A stretch of DNA of 51,553 nucleotides from Chloroflexota bacterium. GTDB lineage: Bacteria > Chloroflexota > UBA6077 > SHYK01. The stretch covers positions 1 to 51,553 of the forward strand of contig DASRDP010000001.1 in the NCBI GenBank assembly GCA_035652535.1. Direction: 5' to 3'. Both the position numbers and the translations under genes were made by a program. The first letter of the stretch is position 1. Every line of letters begins with the position of its first letter. Below the pieces are notes generated by a model. The model saw nothing but the letters and a program-made list of their open reading frames with translations, did no database searches and was not told the DNA's origin. This document shows, piece by piece, positions 1-8,346 of the stretch.

Positions 1-303
1 AAGGAGGTCCCGCGACCGATGATGGGAATCCCGCGTCGGCCCCAGATCACGCCGAAGATGTACGGGGAGATGGGCTACAAGGCGGCCATCCTGCCTGGCG
101 TGCTTCCAGCGGCCGAGGCACTCGGCATCGCGGGGGTCCTCAAGTCGCTCATCGAGCACGATAGCGATGCCCCGTTCTTCGAGTCATTCCCCGATGGGGC
201 GGAGCTGCGAGCTTGGACGAGCAGAATCGGCGGAGCCTGGGCCACGGATATCTCGAAAAAATACCATCCGGCCGCGGCGAGCCGAGGAGGCGGCGGACAC
301 TGA
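1..303 (+). CDS. Isocitrate lyase/PEP mutase-family enzyme, C-terminal part
   Basis: The frame is open from the first base to the TGA at 301-303, so the start lies outside the window. The visible 100 residues resemble the tail of the isocitrate lyase/phosphoenolpyruvate mutase superfamily, in which a Pro-rich turn is followed by a helix after a 'Gly-Tyr/Phe-...-Pro-Gly' segment. Here this reads GYKAAILPGVLPAAEA at about residues 26-41. Members cleave or rearrange C-C or C-P bonds of 2-methylisocitrate, oxaloacetate or phosphoenolpyruvate with Mg2+. The catalytic part is not visible, so the substrate cannot be named. The following genes (Rieske remnant, binding protein, amidohydrolase) fit a catabolic setting. 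The assignment rests on a short tail pattern. Confidence 0.5.
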   Translation, partial: KEVPRPMMGIPRRPQITPKMYGEMGYKAAILPGVLPAAEALGIAGVLKSLIEHDSDAPFFESFPDGAELRAWTSRIGGAWATDISKKYHPAAASRGGGGH

Positions 304-402
304 TCGCGGGCAGGGGCGGCCATGGACGCTCGCGGAACCATGCGGCCGGTCGGAGGATGATCATGACTTCGGTACAGACGGACGCGGCGAAGGACCGTTA
401 CC

Positions 403-528
403 GAACGCCAGGGGATCCGCTGCTGCTACCACGGCTGGGCGTTCGACGTCGATGGACGAGTGATCGACATTCCCGGCGAGCCATCGGCCGCGAGCATGAA
501 GAGCCGGATCGTTCACAAGCGGCGGCTT
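403..528 (+). pseudogene. Remnant of a Rieske [2Fe-2S] ring-hydroxylating oxygenase
   Basis: Frame 1 encodes GIRCCYHGWAFDVDGRVIDI from about 412, followed by a PGEP turn and a basic stretch ending near 528. The CxYHGW...DGR...PGEP series is the second cluster-binding half of the Rieske domain in phthalate-type oxygenase large subunits. The first CxH pair is absent: a TGA lies upstream in this frame at 364-366. Downstream the similarity stops in low-complexity sequence, and the catalytic iron domain is missing. No start codon or ribosome binding site precedes it. It is read as a decayed fragment, about 40 codons of an enzyme usually 350-450 residues long. The 3' end overlaps the tail of the opposite-strand binding-protein gene region. 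Confidence 0.6.
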
Positions 529-551
529 CGCAGCGGCAGCGGCGCGGTCCA

Positions 552-2258
552 CTACCGGAACTCCCAGGTCTCGATATTCCAGCTCATGTTCGACTCGCCC
601 GCCACGAGCTTGGGCCCGGTAAGGCCGGACACGAACGCCCAGGGCTGGGTGACAAAGAAGAGCGAGATGGCCGGTAGCTGGTCGGCTTGGAGCTTGGCCA
701 TATCGACGAGCTGCTGGAGGCGCTCGGCACGGTCGAGGGTGGTGGCGTAGGCGTCGGCGAGCCGATCGAAGTCGGGATTCGACCAGCCGCCCCGGTTTCC
801 GCCCTGCCACCGGTTCTCCGCCTTCGGGATGCGGACGGTCATGTGATTCAGCAAGGCCGGCTCGCCCACGGAGGTGTTGTTCACCCAGATGCCGGGGAAC
901 GTTGCCCGGAGCTGGTTGTCGCGCTCGAGTCCGCCGCCCACCACGTTCTGCTGCATCTCCAGCCCGAATTGGGTCCAGGTGTGGTCGAGAATCGCCAGCT
1001 CTGCCTCGTTGTCGGTGGCGGCGTTGGTGGCCAGCTCTGAGTGGAAGCGGCCGAAGGATGGACTCGTATAGATGCCATCTGCTCCGCGGCGGAATCCCGC
1101 GTCTTCCAGGAGCTGCTCGGCCGCCCGCGGATCGTACGTGTGCTTGGTGATGGCGCGGTCAATCGCCTTTCCGGTCTCGGTGAGGGGCGGGATCATCGTG
1201 TTGGATATCAGCGAATTGCCCTCGTAGACGGCCTCGTTGATCGGGTCTTTGTTGACCGTCATGGCGAGCGCTTTCCTCACCCGAAGATCCATGAGCGCCG
1301 GCTGTGTCAGCACGTCGGGCCGAAACTGGAAGAACGCGGCGCGCCACTGATTCGGGTGGAGGATCACCGTCCCGCCATCCGGTCCCCATTCGCGCCTGAG
1401 AATCGAAACTTCGGCGGTCCGAATCGAGGTGTCGGCTGAGAGCTGGACCACGCCCGAGAGCATGTTGGCCAGCGCCGTGTTGGAGTTGCTGATGAAGAGC
1501 ACCTTGATCCGCTGAATCTTTGGCGGCCCGTTCACGTGGCCGGCGAAGGGTACCGCCTCGTAGAAGGCGCCGGGCTCCCAACGGTCGAGCCGAAATGGTC
1601 CCAGCCCGATGTACTCGGTGGTCCAGAAGGGGTGGTTGACGAAGGCGTCCCACTGGCCGTCGGCGTAGGTGCTTTCGAGAATGTGGCGCGGAAGCGCGGG
1701 AAAGTACGCGTCGCGCGTCGTAAAGCTCTCGGCGTCGGGGTATGGCTGCCGCCATGTGATCATGATCGTCCGCGCATCGGGAGCGCTCACCTCGTCGATC
1801 ACGCTCATCGGACGACCGATGGCGCCCAGCTCGGGCGTCGAGTAGACGCGCCACGAGAAGACCCAGTCGTCGGCGGTAAGCGGCTCGCCGTCGTGCCACG
1901 TGAGGTTCGGCTTGAGGTGGTAGGACGTCTGCATGCGTCCATCGGGGAAGACCTGCCAGGAGTCCGTGTTGAGCTGGGGAAAGGCCTCGACGAGGTACGG
2001 GCGGGGAGTTCCCGTATCGTCGAGGATCGCCAGGTCCGCGTTGAACATGCGACTCGAGAGATACACGGCGACGCCCTGTTCCCGCAGCGACCGCTCGGCG
2101 AGCGTGAGTGGCTCGACGCGGACCGCGGCCACGAGGGTTCGCCCGGGCTCAGAGGGCGCGCTCGCCCCGGCCGGCGCGGCTGGCTCTCGCGTCGACGGCG
2201 CGGTCGCGCACGCCGCTGTGATGAGGAGAAAAGCCGAAGCCATTGCCCGCGTGAGCAT
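552..2258 (-). CDS. ABC transporter substrate-binding protein, peptide/nickel type (SBP family 5)
   Basis: A 568-residue protein starting at ATG 2258 with a GGGGGA ribosome site 8 nt upstream. Residues 1-17 form a lipoprotein-like signal ending ITAAC, then a Pro/Ala-rich linker. The body has the family 5 hallmarks: a SWQVFPDGRMQTSYHLKPNLTWHDG-type strand-turn near residues 100-125, an ADDWVFSWR segment, and RVRKALAMTVNKDPI near 325. It should capture peptides or similar solutes outside the membrane for an ABC importer. No permease or ATPase gene is beside it, so it is an orphan here. It is divergent from the amidohydrolase at 2390, with 131 bp between them. The true ligand cannot be read from sequence. 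Confidence 0.85.
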   Translation of the reverse strand: MLTRAMASAFLLITAACATAPSTREPAAPAGASAPSEPGRTLVAAVRVEPLTLAERSLREQGVAVYLSSRMFNADLAILDDTGTPRPYLVEAFPQLNTDSWQVFPDGRMQTSYHLKPNLTWHDGEPLTADDWVFSWRVYSTPELGAIGRPMSVIDEVSAPDARTIMITWRQPYPDAESFTTRDAYFPALPRHILESTYADGQWDAFVNHPFWTTEYIGLGPFRLDRWEPGAFYEAVPFAGHVNGPPKIQRIKVLFISNSNTALANMLSGVVQLSADTSIRTAEVSILRREWGPDGGTVILHPNQWRAAFFQFRPDVLTQPALMDLRVRKALAMTVNKDPINEAVYEGNSLISNTMIPPLTETGKAIDRAITKHTYDPRAAEQLLEDAGFRRGADGIYTSPSFGRFHSELATNAATDNEAELAILDHTWTQFGLEMQQNVVGGGLERDNQLRATFPGIWVNNTSVGEPALLNHMTVRIPKAENRWQGGNRGGWSNPDFDRLADAYATTLDRAERLQQLVDMAKLQADQLPAISLFFVTQPWAFVSGLTGPKLVAGESNMSWNIETWEFR

Positions 2259-2389
2259 CTGCGCATCCCCCGTCCGCCATCCGCGGCGAGGCAGATCGTA
2301 TCATTCCGCTGCGATCGGTGCGCACGGTCGGGGCTGCTCCCGCGAAACAGCGTTGTCGCATCGGTCGAACGCGGCGCGTGGAGGCTCGC

Positions 2390-3553
2390 GTGCGAAACGG
2401 CTACCGGATCTACGACACAGACACGCATAGTCGCCCCTCGGCGGAGTCGATCCGCCCGTATCTCCCCGCTTCCGTGTTCGAGCGGATTCCCGACCTCGAG
2501 GAGCACCGGACGGAAATTCGCGTCGGGATGGCCAGCGAGAAGCGCGAGCCTCCCTATCGCCACTGGTATCGTTTCGACCGCGGGGGCGGCGGGTGGGGAG
2601 CCGACCGGCCGCGCATGCTGGGTGAGGCGGCGCCCCGGCCTGACGCGCAGCGCGAGCGCCAGGTCTTCATGGGCTCGCGCTATCCCACCGAAGGTGGCGG
2701 CGACTACGATCCGGACGCTCGTCTCCGCGACATGGACGACGAGGGGGTCGACGTCCACTTCATCGTGCATAACTCGAGTGCGAGCCACCCCGACCCTGAG
2801 TTGGACATGGAGTTCATCCGAGCGGAGCACCGCTACCTGCACGACTTCTGCGGTCGCGACCCGCATCGGTTGAAGAGCTGTCTGCTGGTGACGCCCCGGG
2901 CCGTGGAGGCCTCAGTCGCGGAGATCCATCGGTGGGGACGCGAGACCTGGGCCGTCGCGATCCATCCGCAGCTTCCGCTCGACTACCCCCTCGATCATCC
3001 TGATCTGCGCCCCATCTGGGCCGCTGCGCAGGACGAGGGCCTCGCCGTCATTCACCACAGCTTCTCGACCGGCTACCCCGGCTATCGCGATCTGTGGAGC
3101 AACCCGTTCCTCGGCCGCCTGGCCTCCCACCCCTGGGCGGCGATGCGGGCGGTCGCGGCATTCGTCGGGTCCGGCCTGATGGAACGCTACCCGGAGATCC
3201 GGTTTGGGATCCTGGAGTCTGGATTTGGCTGGCTACCCTTTTGGGGACGCCGAATGGACGACCAGGCCGTCTACATGGGCTACGTCGCCGAGGAAATCGA
3301 GGGCAAGCTCAGCGACTTTTTGACCGGAGGACGGTTCTTCGCGGCTATCGTGTTGCACGAGGGGCCCGAGATGGTCCGAATGGTGACCGACATGCTGGGC
3401 GACCATGTCCTCATGTTCGGGTCCGACTATCCCCACCCGGAGTCGCGCTTTCCAGAATCGGCGGATCGCGTCCTCGAGTGGCAGGCGTTGACCTCGCACG
3501 AGATGCGCAAACTCCTGTGGGATAACGCGGTTCGCTTCTTCGGCGAGCCGTGA
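2390..3553 (+). CDS. Amidohydrolase-family metal-dependent hydrolase/decarboxylase
   Basis: A 387-residue TIM-barrel amidohydrolase of the amidohydrolase 2 (ACMSD-like) group. The GTG at 2390 is chosen because GTGGAGG lies 5 nt upstream; the open frame extends further, to 2318. The N-terminal YDTDTH supplies the first metal site, IHH in the middle the next His, and FGSDYPHPESRFPES near residue 345 the conserved Asp followed by His/Glu. Such enzymes hydrolyse or decarboxylate aromatic and related carboxylic acids, often in ring-degradation pathways, which agrees with the nearby Rieske remnant. The N-terminal region before the second metal site is longer than in ACMSD. Substrate unknown. Confidence 0.8.
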   Translation: MRNGYRIYDTDTHSRPSAESIRPYLPASVFERIPDLEEHRTEIRVGMASEKREPPYRHWYRFDRGGGGWGADRPRMLGEAAPRPDAQRERQVFMGSRYPTEGGGDYDPDARLRDMDDEGVDVHFIVHNSSASHPDPELDMEFIRAEHRYLHDFCGRDPHRLKSCLLVTPRAVEASVAEIHRWGRETWAVAIHPQLPLDYPLDHPDLRPIWAAAQDEGLAVIHHSFSTGYPGYRDLWSNPFLGRLASHPWAAMRAVAAFVGSGLMERYPEIRFGILESGFGWLPFWGRRMDDQAVYMGYVAEEIEGKLSDFLTGGRFFAAIVLHEGPEMVRMVTDMLGDHVLMFGSDYPHPESRFPESADRVLEWQALTSHEMRKLLWDNAVRFFGEP

Positions 3554-3556
3554 TGG

Positions 3557-3892
3557 CTACGTCCGCTTGAGCCTGCGCGCCCGGACCTCCCCCTGGGATC
3601 GCACGGCCACCCGATGCCAGATCTGCCCGCGGCGCATCGCTCCCAGGGAGGGCGCGCCTTCGGGTACTCCGCGAAAGTCCCACGTCATTCGATTCGCTTC
3701 AACGCTGCAGACGTACGGCTCAATCGTGGTCAGGTCCCATGGCGGGCACTCGCCTGAGACCTCCGCGATAACCTCGCCACCTTCCACGCGAACGGTGAGC
3801 TGCGGGTTCTCCAGCTCCACCTGGCCGACGCGCGCCTTGGATGCGCGCCAGCTTCCATGGGGGAGCGGATCGATTAATGTCGCGTCTTCCAT
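3557..3892 (-). CDS. Hypothetical protein, 111 residues
   Basis: I do not recognise this gene. It starts at ATG 3892 with GGAGAT about 10 nt upstream and ends 3 bp from the convergent amidohydrolase stop. The protein is beta-rich by composition: VGQVELENPQLTVRVEGGEV alternates in strand fashion, and two Cys (in GECPPWD and YVCSV) could pair. It has no signal or membrane segment and ends in a basic tail. Regular spacing of hydrophobic residues supports coding. Function unknown. Confidence 0.45.
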   Translation of the reverse strand: MEDATLIDPLPHGSWRASKARVGQVELENPQLTVRVEGGEVIAEVSGECPPWDLTTIEPYVCSVEANRMTWDFRGVPEGAPSLGAMRRGQIWHRVAVRSQGEVRARRLKRT

Positions 3893-4075
3893 GGTGAGAA
3901 TCGATCTCCAGTTCGCGGCTGCGCCGCGGCGCGTGTCCCGCCGCGGGCTTCGAGACCGCTGAGTTCCGTGGATGATACCGATCTGGCTGCGAGACGAGCG
4001 ATGGCCCGATAGTCATATCCCGAACGTCGCGCGCGATCACGCCCCAAGCGTGCGGAGCCAGCCCGGGCGGGTGAA

Positions 4076-4309
4076 TTAGTTCGTCGACAGTGGAGCGGGG
4101 CGCCACGCGCGGACTTCCACCGCAACGGCGTAGCCGTCGCCGTCCGTTTCAACCTCCGCGAAGTCGCCGACGTATGGTCGCGGGGCGGCGCCGATGGCCC
4201 ACGCAACCCAGCGTCGGCCGACGCGTAGCCCGTAGGCGTTCCACTCTTCGACCCATCCAGCCACCGTTGAAGCGGTTGGTCGATCTCGATGGTCCGAAAC
4301 GTATCCCAC
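4076..4309 (-). CDS. Small hypothetical protein, 77 residues
   Basis: A short frame from GTG 4309, rich in Trp/Tyr and acidic residues (VEEWNAYGLRVGRRWVAWAI, then GDFAEVETDGDGYAVAVEV), which looks like genuine protein rather than a shadow. A second frame opens at ATG 4317 with MDAWDTFRTIEIDQPLQRWL and could be the original N-terminus. If so, a frameshift near 4270 has split the gene. No family is recognised. It lies between the 111-residue unknown gene and msrQ, all on the same strand. Confidence 0.35.
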   Translation of the reverse strand: MGYVSDHRDRPTASTVAGWVEEWNAYGLRVGRRWVAWAIGAAPRPYVGDFAEVETDGDGYAVAVEVRAWRPAPLSTN

Positions 4310-4382
4310 GCGTCCATTTTAGAACGGGTGTGCTAAATTCGCCACTCCCGCTGGCGCGCTTTCGGTCGGCCGAGGCGACGGC

Positions 4383-5090
4383 TTAGCCGCTGCGGGCTCG
4401 CGCGGGCTGGTTCTTGGCGGCAGTGGATCGCGGCGCGAGGCTCCTGCGCGCCCAGAACACGGCCCGCACGGCGAGGAGGGCGCCGACAACGACTGCGTAG
4501 GCCAAGGGCTGGCTCACGTCGAGCTTCACGCGCCAGATGAAGTGCAGCACGGCCAGCCCGCCCGCGAGATAAATGAGCTGGTGGATCCGAGCCCAGCGGC
4601 GATAACCCAGCCGCCGCACCCACGCGTTGGTCGACGTTATGGCCAGCGGAGCCATCAGCACGAGGGCGCCAAAGCCCACCGTGATGAACGGACGCTGCAC
4701 GACGTCCTCGACGATCGCGCGCCAGTCGAAGAATTCATCCAGGACGAGATACGTCAGGAAGTGAAGCGAGGCGTAAAAGAACGCGAAGAGCCCGATCTCC
4801 CTGCGCACGCGCATCTGCCACGTCCAGCCAAACAGCCGCTTAGCCGGCGTGCAGGCCAATGACGCGACCAGGAAGATGAGGGCGGTGAGGCCCAGCTCGT
4901 TCTCGACTTCGGCGATGGGGTTTGCGCCGAGCTGACCGGCCATGGCCCGCCAGAGAACGGCGGCCAGCGGCGCCAGGCTTCCCAGGAAGATCCCGGACTT
5001 GAGCCACGGATTTGGCTCGCGGCGTCGTGTCCGTCGGAACACGCCGGCGACGGGTATCAGATCGAAGACGGATTGCTGGGTGGAGGCCAT
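4383..5090 (-). CDS. msrQ: MsrQ, heme-b membrane subunit of the MsrPQ methionine sulfoxide reductase
   Basis: The ATG at 5090 overlaps the msrP stop codon as ATGA, so the two are translationally coupled. The longer upstream frame is not used. The 235-residue protein has about six membrane helices, starting near residue 25 with IFLGSLAPLAAVLW. The conserved helices are FFYASLHFLTYLVLDEFF, which holds a His ligand, and IHQLIYLAGGLAVLHFIW, which holds two more His. In the family these bind heme b and carry quinol electrons across the membrane to MsrP. Length and helix pattern match YedZ/MsrQ. Downstream is unknown sequence; no other redox partner is present. Confidence 0.9.
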   Translation of the reverse strand: MASTQQSVFDLIPVAGVFRRTRRREPNPWLKSGIFLGSLAPLAAVLWRAMAGQLGANPIAEVENELGLTALIFLVASLACTPAKRLFGWTWQMRVRREIGLFAFFYASLHFLTYLVLDEFFDWRAIVEDVVQRPFITVGFGALVLMAPLAITSTNAWVRRLGYRRWARIHQLIYLAGGLAVLHFIWRVKLDVSQPLAYAVVVGALLAVRAVFWARRSLAPRSTAAKNQPARARSG

Positions 5091-6073
5091 CAGAAGTTGG
5101 CTCGTAGGTCCATGCCCGAGTACAGGCTCGCGACCTGGTCCGCGTATCCGTTGAAGGGAAGCGTCTTCCGCCGCTGGAACTCGCCGATCCGTCGCTCGGT
5201 CGCCTGGCTCCATCTCGGGTGGTCGACCTCGGGATTGACGTTCGCGTAGAAGCCGTATTCTCGAGGCGCGGCGACCGCCCAGGTGTTCTTGGGCTGCTCG
5301 CGGGTAAATCGGATCGTAACGATGGATTTGATGCCCTTGAACCCGTACTTCCACGGAACGACGAGCCGAAGCGGCGCGCCGTTCTGCTTCGGCAGCTCCT
5401 GGTTGTAGAGGCCCGTGGCGAGCAGGGTGAGCGGGTGCATCGCCTCATCCAGGCGAAGCCCCTCGACGTACGGCCAGTGCAAAATGGGCGAGCGTTGGCC
5501 CGGCATCTGCTCCGGGTCCAGCAGGGAGACGAACTCCACGTACTTGGCGTTCCCGGTTGGCTCGACGCGCTTGATGAGGTCTCCGAGGGGAAAGCCGTTC
5601 CAAGGAATCACCATCGACCACGCTTCTACGCAGCGCATGCGGTAGATCCGTTGCTGGATCGGAAACCAGGTGAGCAACGAGTCGATGTCGATGGTCTGCG
5701 GCTTCGTCACTTCCCCTTCGATGGAGACGGTCCACGGGCGCGGGCGCAGGGTGCTCGCGTGTCGCGCGGGATCGCCCTTCTCGACGCCGAACTCATAGAA
5801 GTTGTTGTAGGTCGTGACGTCGCGGAACGACGTCTCCGCCTCGTCCGTATCGAAGGGACTGCTTTCGGCAACTGGCGGCGTCGGCGCGTCAGCCGGCGCT
5901 TCCTGGGGCTGGTCCGGCGGCGGGCCATTGCCGATGAGCCACAGGAGTCCACCTCCCACCGCCGCCGCGGTGCCCAGGGTCAAGCCCGCGTTTTTGATGA
6001 AGGCTCTGCGGTTCAGGTAGAGCCTCTCGGGCGTAATCTCGCTGCTGGGAGGGTCGGGAGGTACGTCTCGCAT
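5090..6073 (-). CDS. msrP: MsrP, molybdopterin-dependent protein-methionine-sulfoxide reductase
   Basis: A 327-residue sulfite-oxidase-fold protein. A twin-arginine signal ([10 protein letters not shown], residues 21-30) precedes a hydrophobic stretch to about residue 48, so the folded enzyme is exported by Tat; a tatC gene lies at 43845-44552. A Pro-rich linker follows. [14 protein letters not shown] places the molybdenum-ligating Cys at residue 148. The segment [18 protein letters not shown] and a C-terminal [11 protein letters not shown]-like tail match the YedY/MsrP family. It reduces methionine sulfoxide in extracytoplasmic proteins using electrons from MsrQ. Length is typical (E. coli about 334). 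Confidence 0.93.
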   Translation of the reverse strand: MRDVPPDPPSSEITPERLYLNRRAFIKNAGLTLGTAAAVGGGLLWLIGNGPPPDQPQEAPADAPTPPVAESSPFDTDEAETSFRDVTTYNNFYEFGVEKGDPARHASTLRPRPWTVSIEGEVTKPQTIDIDSLLTWFPIQQRIYRMRCVEAWSMVIPWNGFPLGDLIKRVEPTGNAKYVEFVSLLDPEQMPGQRSPILHWPYVEGLRLDEAMHPLTLLATGLYNQELPKQNGAPLRLVVPWKYGFKGIKSIVTIRFTREQPKNTWAVAAPREYGFYANVNPEVDHPRWSQATERRIGEFQRRKTLPFNGYADQVASLYSGMDLRANF

Positions 6074-6266
6074 TGTGCCCTCGGCTAGAACGGCCGTCTA
6101 CCGGCGCTCTCTACTGTGGTTACGCTGCCCGAGAAGCCGCGGATGCTGAGCCGGCCGGCCGCAACGGCCCGAGCTGGCCGCCGCGGGCTCGGGATGATCG
6201 AGCCGCGCCTTGTCGTGGGGCGGTGGCTCATCCACTGCCGCATCTGCACAGCGGTGCACGGACTCG

Positions 6267-6677
6267 TCAACTTGGCGCCCATGCCGCTAGCTCGACCTCG
6301 TTGCCGTCTGGATCGTCGACGTAGATGGCGTCGACCGGGAGAAATGGGTGGGTACCGGTGCGCACTTCGAGACCAAGGCCCTCGAGGCGAGCGCGCTCGC
6401 GCGGGACGTCGTCGGGAGCGATCTCGAGACCGATGTGGTGCACCGATCGCAGTCGCCGATCCGCTGGAAGAGCAGGCGCGTCCGCCGGCCGCTGCACGAG
6501 GACGACCTGTGAAGGAAGGCCCGGTCCTGCCGCGCCGGCTCGGAGGAAGCGAGCGTTGGTGATAGTCGAAGGTGAGATGACGTCGAGCCCGAGAACGTCG
6601 CGATAGAACGCCGTTGACGCCTCCAAGTCCCTCACCAGGAGCACGACTTCGGCGAGCCTGCGAATTGCAGAAGGCAT
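6267..6677 (-). CDS. VOC-superfamily (glyoxalase/dioxygenase fold) protein
   Basis: The ATG at 6677 is preceded by GGAAGGAGAGG, so the longer frame to 6749 is not needed. The 136-residue product has one vicinal-oxygen-chelate module pair: RLAEVVLLVRDLEASTAFYR, then GLDVIS, VHHIGLEIAPDDV with a metal-type His, and DPDGNEVELAAW ending in the metal-type Glu. Members include glyoxalase I, extradiol dioxygenases and antibiotic-binding proteins, so the reaction cannot be named. It is transcribed away from the Fur-type gene; 133 bp separate the two starts. Confidence 0.8.
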   Translation of the reverse strand: MPSAIRRLAEVVLLVRDLEASTAFYRDVLGLDVISPSTITNARFLRAGAAGPGLPSQVVLVQRPADAPALPADRRLRSVHHIGLEIAPDDVPRERARLEGLGLEVRTGTHPFLPVDAIYVDDPDGNEVELAAWAPS

Positions 6678-6756
6678 TCGGCCTCTCCTTCCGTGAACGG
6701 CAAGATCATCCACAATCGTCCGCAGACGTGGTCCCGAGGAGTTTGGCACGCGTTAT

Positions 6757-6804
6757 GATTCTGCACCTTCGCGCCTGACGAAACAATTCGCACCCTGTAG
6801 AATG
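6757..6804 (+). promoter_or_regulatory. Promoter of the Fur-type gene with a possible operator
   Basis: CTGACG at 6775-6780 and TAGAAT at 6798-6803 are separated by 17 bp, a plausible sigma-70 promoter 7 bp from the ATG at 6811. GATTCTGCA (6757-6765) and TGTAGAATG (6796-6804) are imperfect inverted half-sites around the promoter. This could be a Fur/PerR-type operator, but the spacing is far wider than a classical box, so that reading is weak. Confidence 0.35.
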
Positions 6805-6810
6805 TGCGCG

Positions 6811-7274
6811 ATGAAAAGCCCGCGCGAGCTGACCGAGCATTTCCGTCAGCACGGCCTCCGGGTGACGCCGCAACGTCAGCGGATCTTCGAACTCCTGGGC
6901 AGAACGCTGCCCATCCCACCGCTGAGGCGGTGTATGCGGCTGTCATCAAAGATATGCCGACGGTGTCGCTGAAAACGGTGTGTGAAACGCTAACCGAGCT
7001 TGTCCAATTGGGCGAAATGACCAGGCTAAACCTGGGAGCTGGCGCATGGCGTTTCGATCCCAATACGGACGCGCACCATCATCTCGTCTGCGTGGAGTGC
7101 GGCGCGGTCTGCGATTTCTACGCCGATTTCGGCCACATCGCGGTGCCTCCGGACCAGCAGTTCGGATTCGTGATCCGCTCGAAGGAGGTGACCTTCCGAG
7201 GCCTCTGCCGGAACTGCGCGGGCGCTCCATCGCGGACACGCCCGGGCGCCGGGCACGCGGAACCCCAAAACTGA
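6811..7274 (+). pseudogene. Fur/PerR-family metalloregulator with a frameshift near codon 31
   Basis: From ATG 6811 the frame gives MKSPRELTEHFRQHGLRVTP followed by QRQRIFELLGR, the standard Fur winged-helix start. Near 6901-6905 the family pattern moves to another frame, which continues NAAHPTAEAVYAAV, VSLKTVCETLTELVQLG and the metal and zinc sites DAHHHLVCVECG and LCRNC. One missing base (an AAA read as AA in AGAAC) would restore a protein of about 154 residues. All domains downstream are intact, so this is either a recent mutation or an assembly/sequencing error. Without the correction the DNA-binding domain is broken. The gene sits 16 bp before a DyP-type peroxidase, which suggests a peroxide-responsive role. 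Confidence 0.75.
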
Positions 7275-7290
7275 AAAGGGAGAGCGAACC

Positions 7291-8220
7291 ATGGCAACGC
7301 CACAAGCCGCAGTCCTCGATCGAAATATGGGGCGAAATCAGTGGTACGTCCACCTCAGCCGCGTAGAGGGGGCAGATGTCAACCACATCAGGCGCGTCCT
7401 CAAGAAGTACCGCGAGGACTGCGGCATGCTCCAGAGCGGGATCAAGACCGTCATCGCATTCGGCCCCTCGCTTCTCAAAGACCTGACTAACGACATCCCC
7501 AACGACTTTCAGCCGTACGAGACCTTCCGATCGATCGATGGGAGCGGGAGGGAAGCCAAGGGGACGCAGGAAGAGCTGCTTCTGTGGCTCCATTCCGACG
7601 ACAAGGGCGAGCTCTGGAAGGCGCAGTACGACGCCCGGACCGCACTGAAGGGTCACATGAAGGTCGCGCGCGAGACGATGACGTTCATCTATCGAAATTC
7701 GCTCGACCTATCCGGCTTCATCGACGGCACCGGAAACCCGACGCCGGACCGCGACATCGAAGTCGCCATCGTGCCGAACGGGCAGCCGGGCGCTGGCGGC
7801 ACGCACATCATCGCTCAGCGGTGGGTCCACGATCTCGAAGCATTCCACGCGCTCCCCATCGAGGAACAGGAGAAGGTGTTCGGTCGCCGGAAGACGGATT
7901 CCGAGCGACTCAAGGTACAGCCGCCGACATCCCACCTGTCGCACGTCGAACTGCGAGAGGGCCAGACCGGCGATGACACGAAGCCAAAGCGCGACGAGAT
8001 CTCACGCCGATCGACCCCCTATGCCAATCCAGATGGCGTCGTCGGTCTCTATTTCCTCGGCTTCTGCCGGAGCCAGGCACCGCTCCGGGAGCGAATGCGC
8101 GCGATGTATGGGATGGACGGTCAGGTGCGCGATCGCCTGACCGACTTCAGCAACCCGGCGTCGGGCTCTTTCTACTTCGCGCCTTCCCTCGAAACCCTCA
8201 ACGCGATCACAAACGTTTGA
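7291..8220 (+). CDS. DyP-type heme peroxidase
   Basis: A 309-residue protein at ATG 7291 with AAAAGGGAGAG 6-12 nt upstream. It has the family signature GFIDGTGNP (residues 142-150), whose Asp145 is the distal catalytic residue. The His in SHLSHVEL (residue 218) is the expected proximal heme ligand, and RRSTPYANPDG (239 onward) carries the conserved distal Arg. No Tat signal is visible, unlike EfeB-type members, so it is probably cytosolic. No encapsulin-targeting tail is evident and no encapsulin gene is nearby. It uses H2O2 to oxidise dyes, porphyrins or phenolics. The upstream Fur/PerR-type gene would be a natural regulator. Confidence 0.9.
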   Translation: MATPQAAVLDRNMGRNQWYVHLSRVEGADVNHIRRVLKKYREDCGMLQSGIKTVIAFGPSLLKDLTNDIPNDFQPYETFRSIDGSGREAKGTQEELLLWLHSDDKGELWKAQYDARTALKGHMKVARETMTFIYRNSLDLSGFIDGTGNPTPDRDIEVAIVPNGQPGAGGTHIIAQRWVHDLEAFHALPIEEQEKVFGRRKTDSERLKVQPPTSHLSHVELREGQTGDDTKPKRDEISRRSTPYANPDGVVGLYFLGFCRSQAPLRERMRAMYGMDGQVRDRLTDFSNPASGSFYFAPSLETLNAITNV

Positions 8221-8233
8221 GCCGGGGGTAGTC

Positions 8234-8274
8234 GCGATGGGGGCGGTCCCGCCGAGCGGGACCGCCCCCATCGC
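8234..8274 (+). terminator. Strong 18-bp hairpin after the peroxidase gene
   Basis: A perfect 18-bp GC-rich stem (8234-8251 with 8257-8274) surrounds a 5-nt loop, starting 13 bp after the peroxidase stop. There is no T-run after the 3' arm, so it may stop or stabilise transcripts without being a textbook intrinsic terminator. Confidence 0.7.
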
Positions 8275-8346
8275 ATTCCAGCAGGCTTGCCACCCGGAGC
8301 GCGACCTCCGGGTATTTCTGACACGTCATCGGTGGGCGACGCCGCG

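Noticed and set aside
6074-6266. Hairpin-like CCGAGC/GCTCGG near 6167-6193 between msrP and the VOC gene
   Set aside because: Short stem without a T-run in a GC-rich stretch; cannot be separated from chance.
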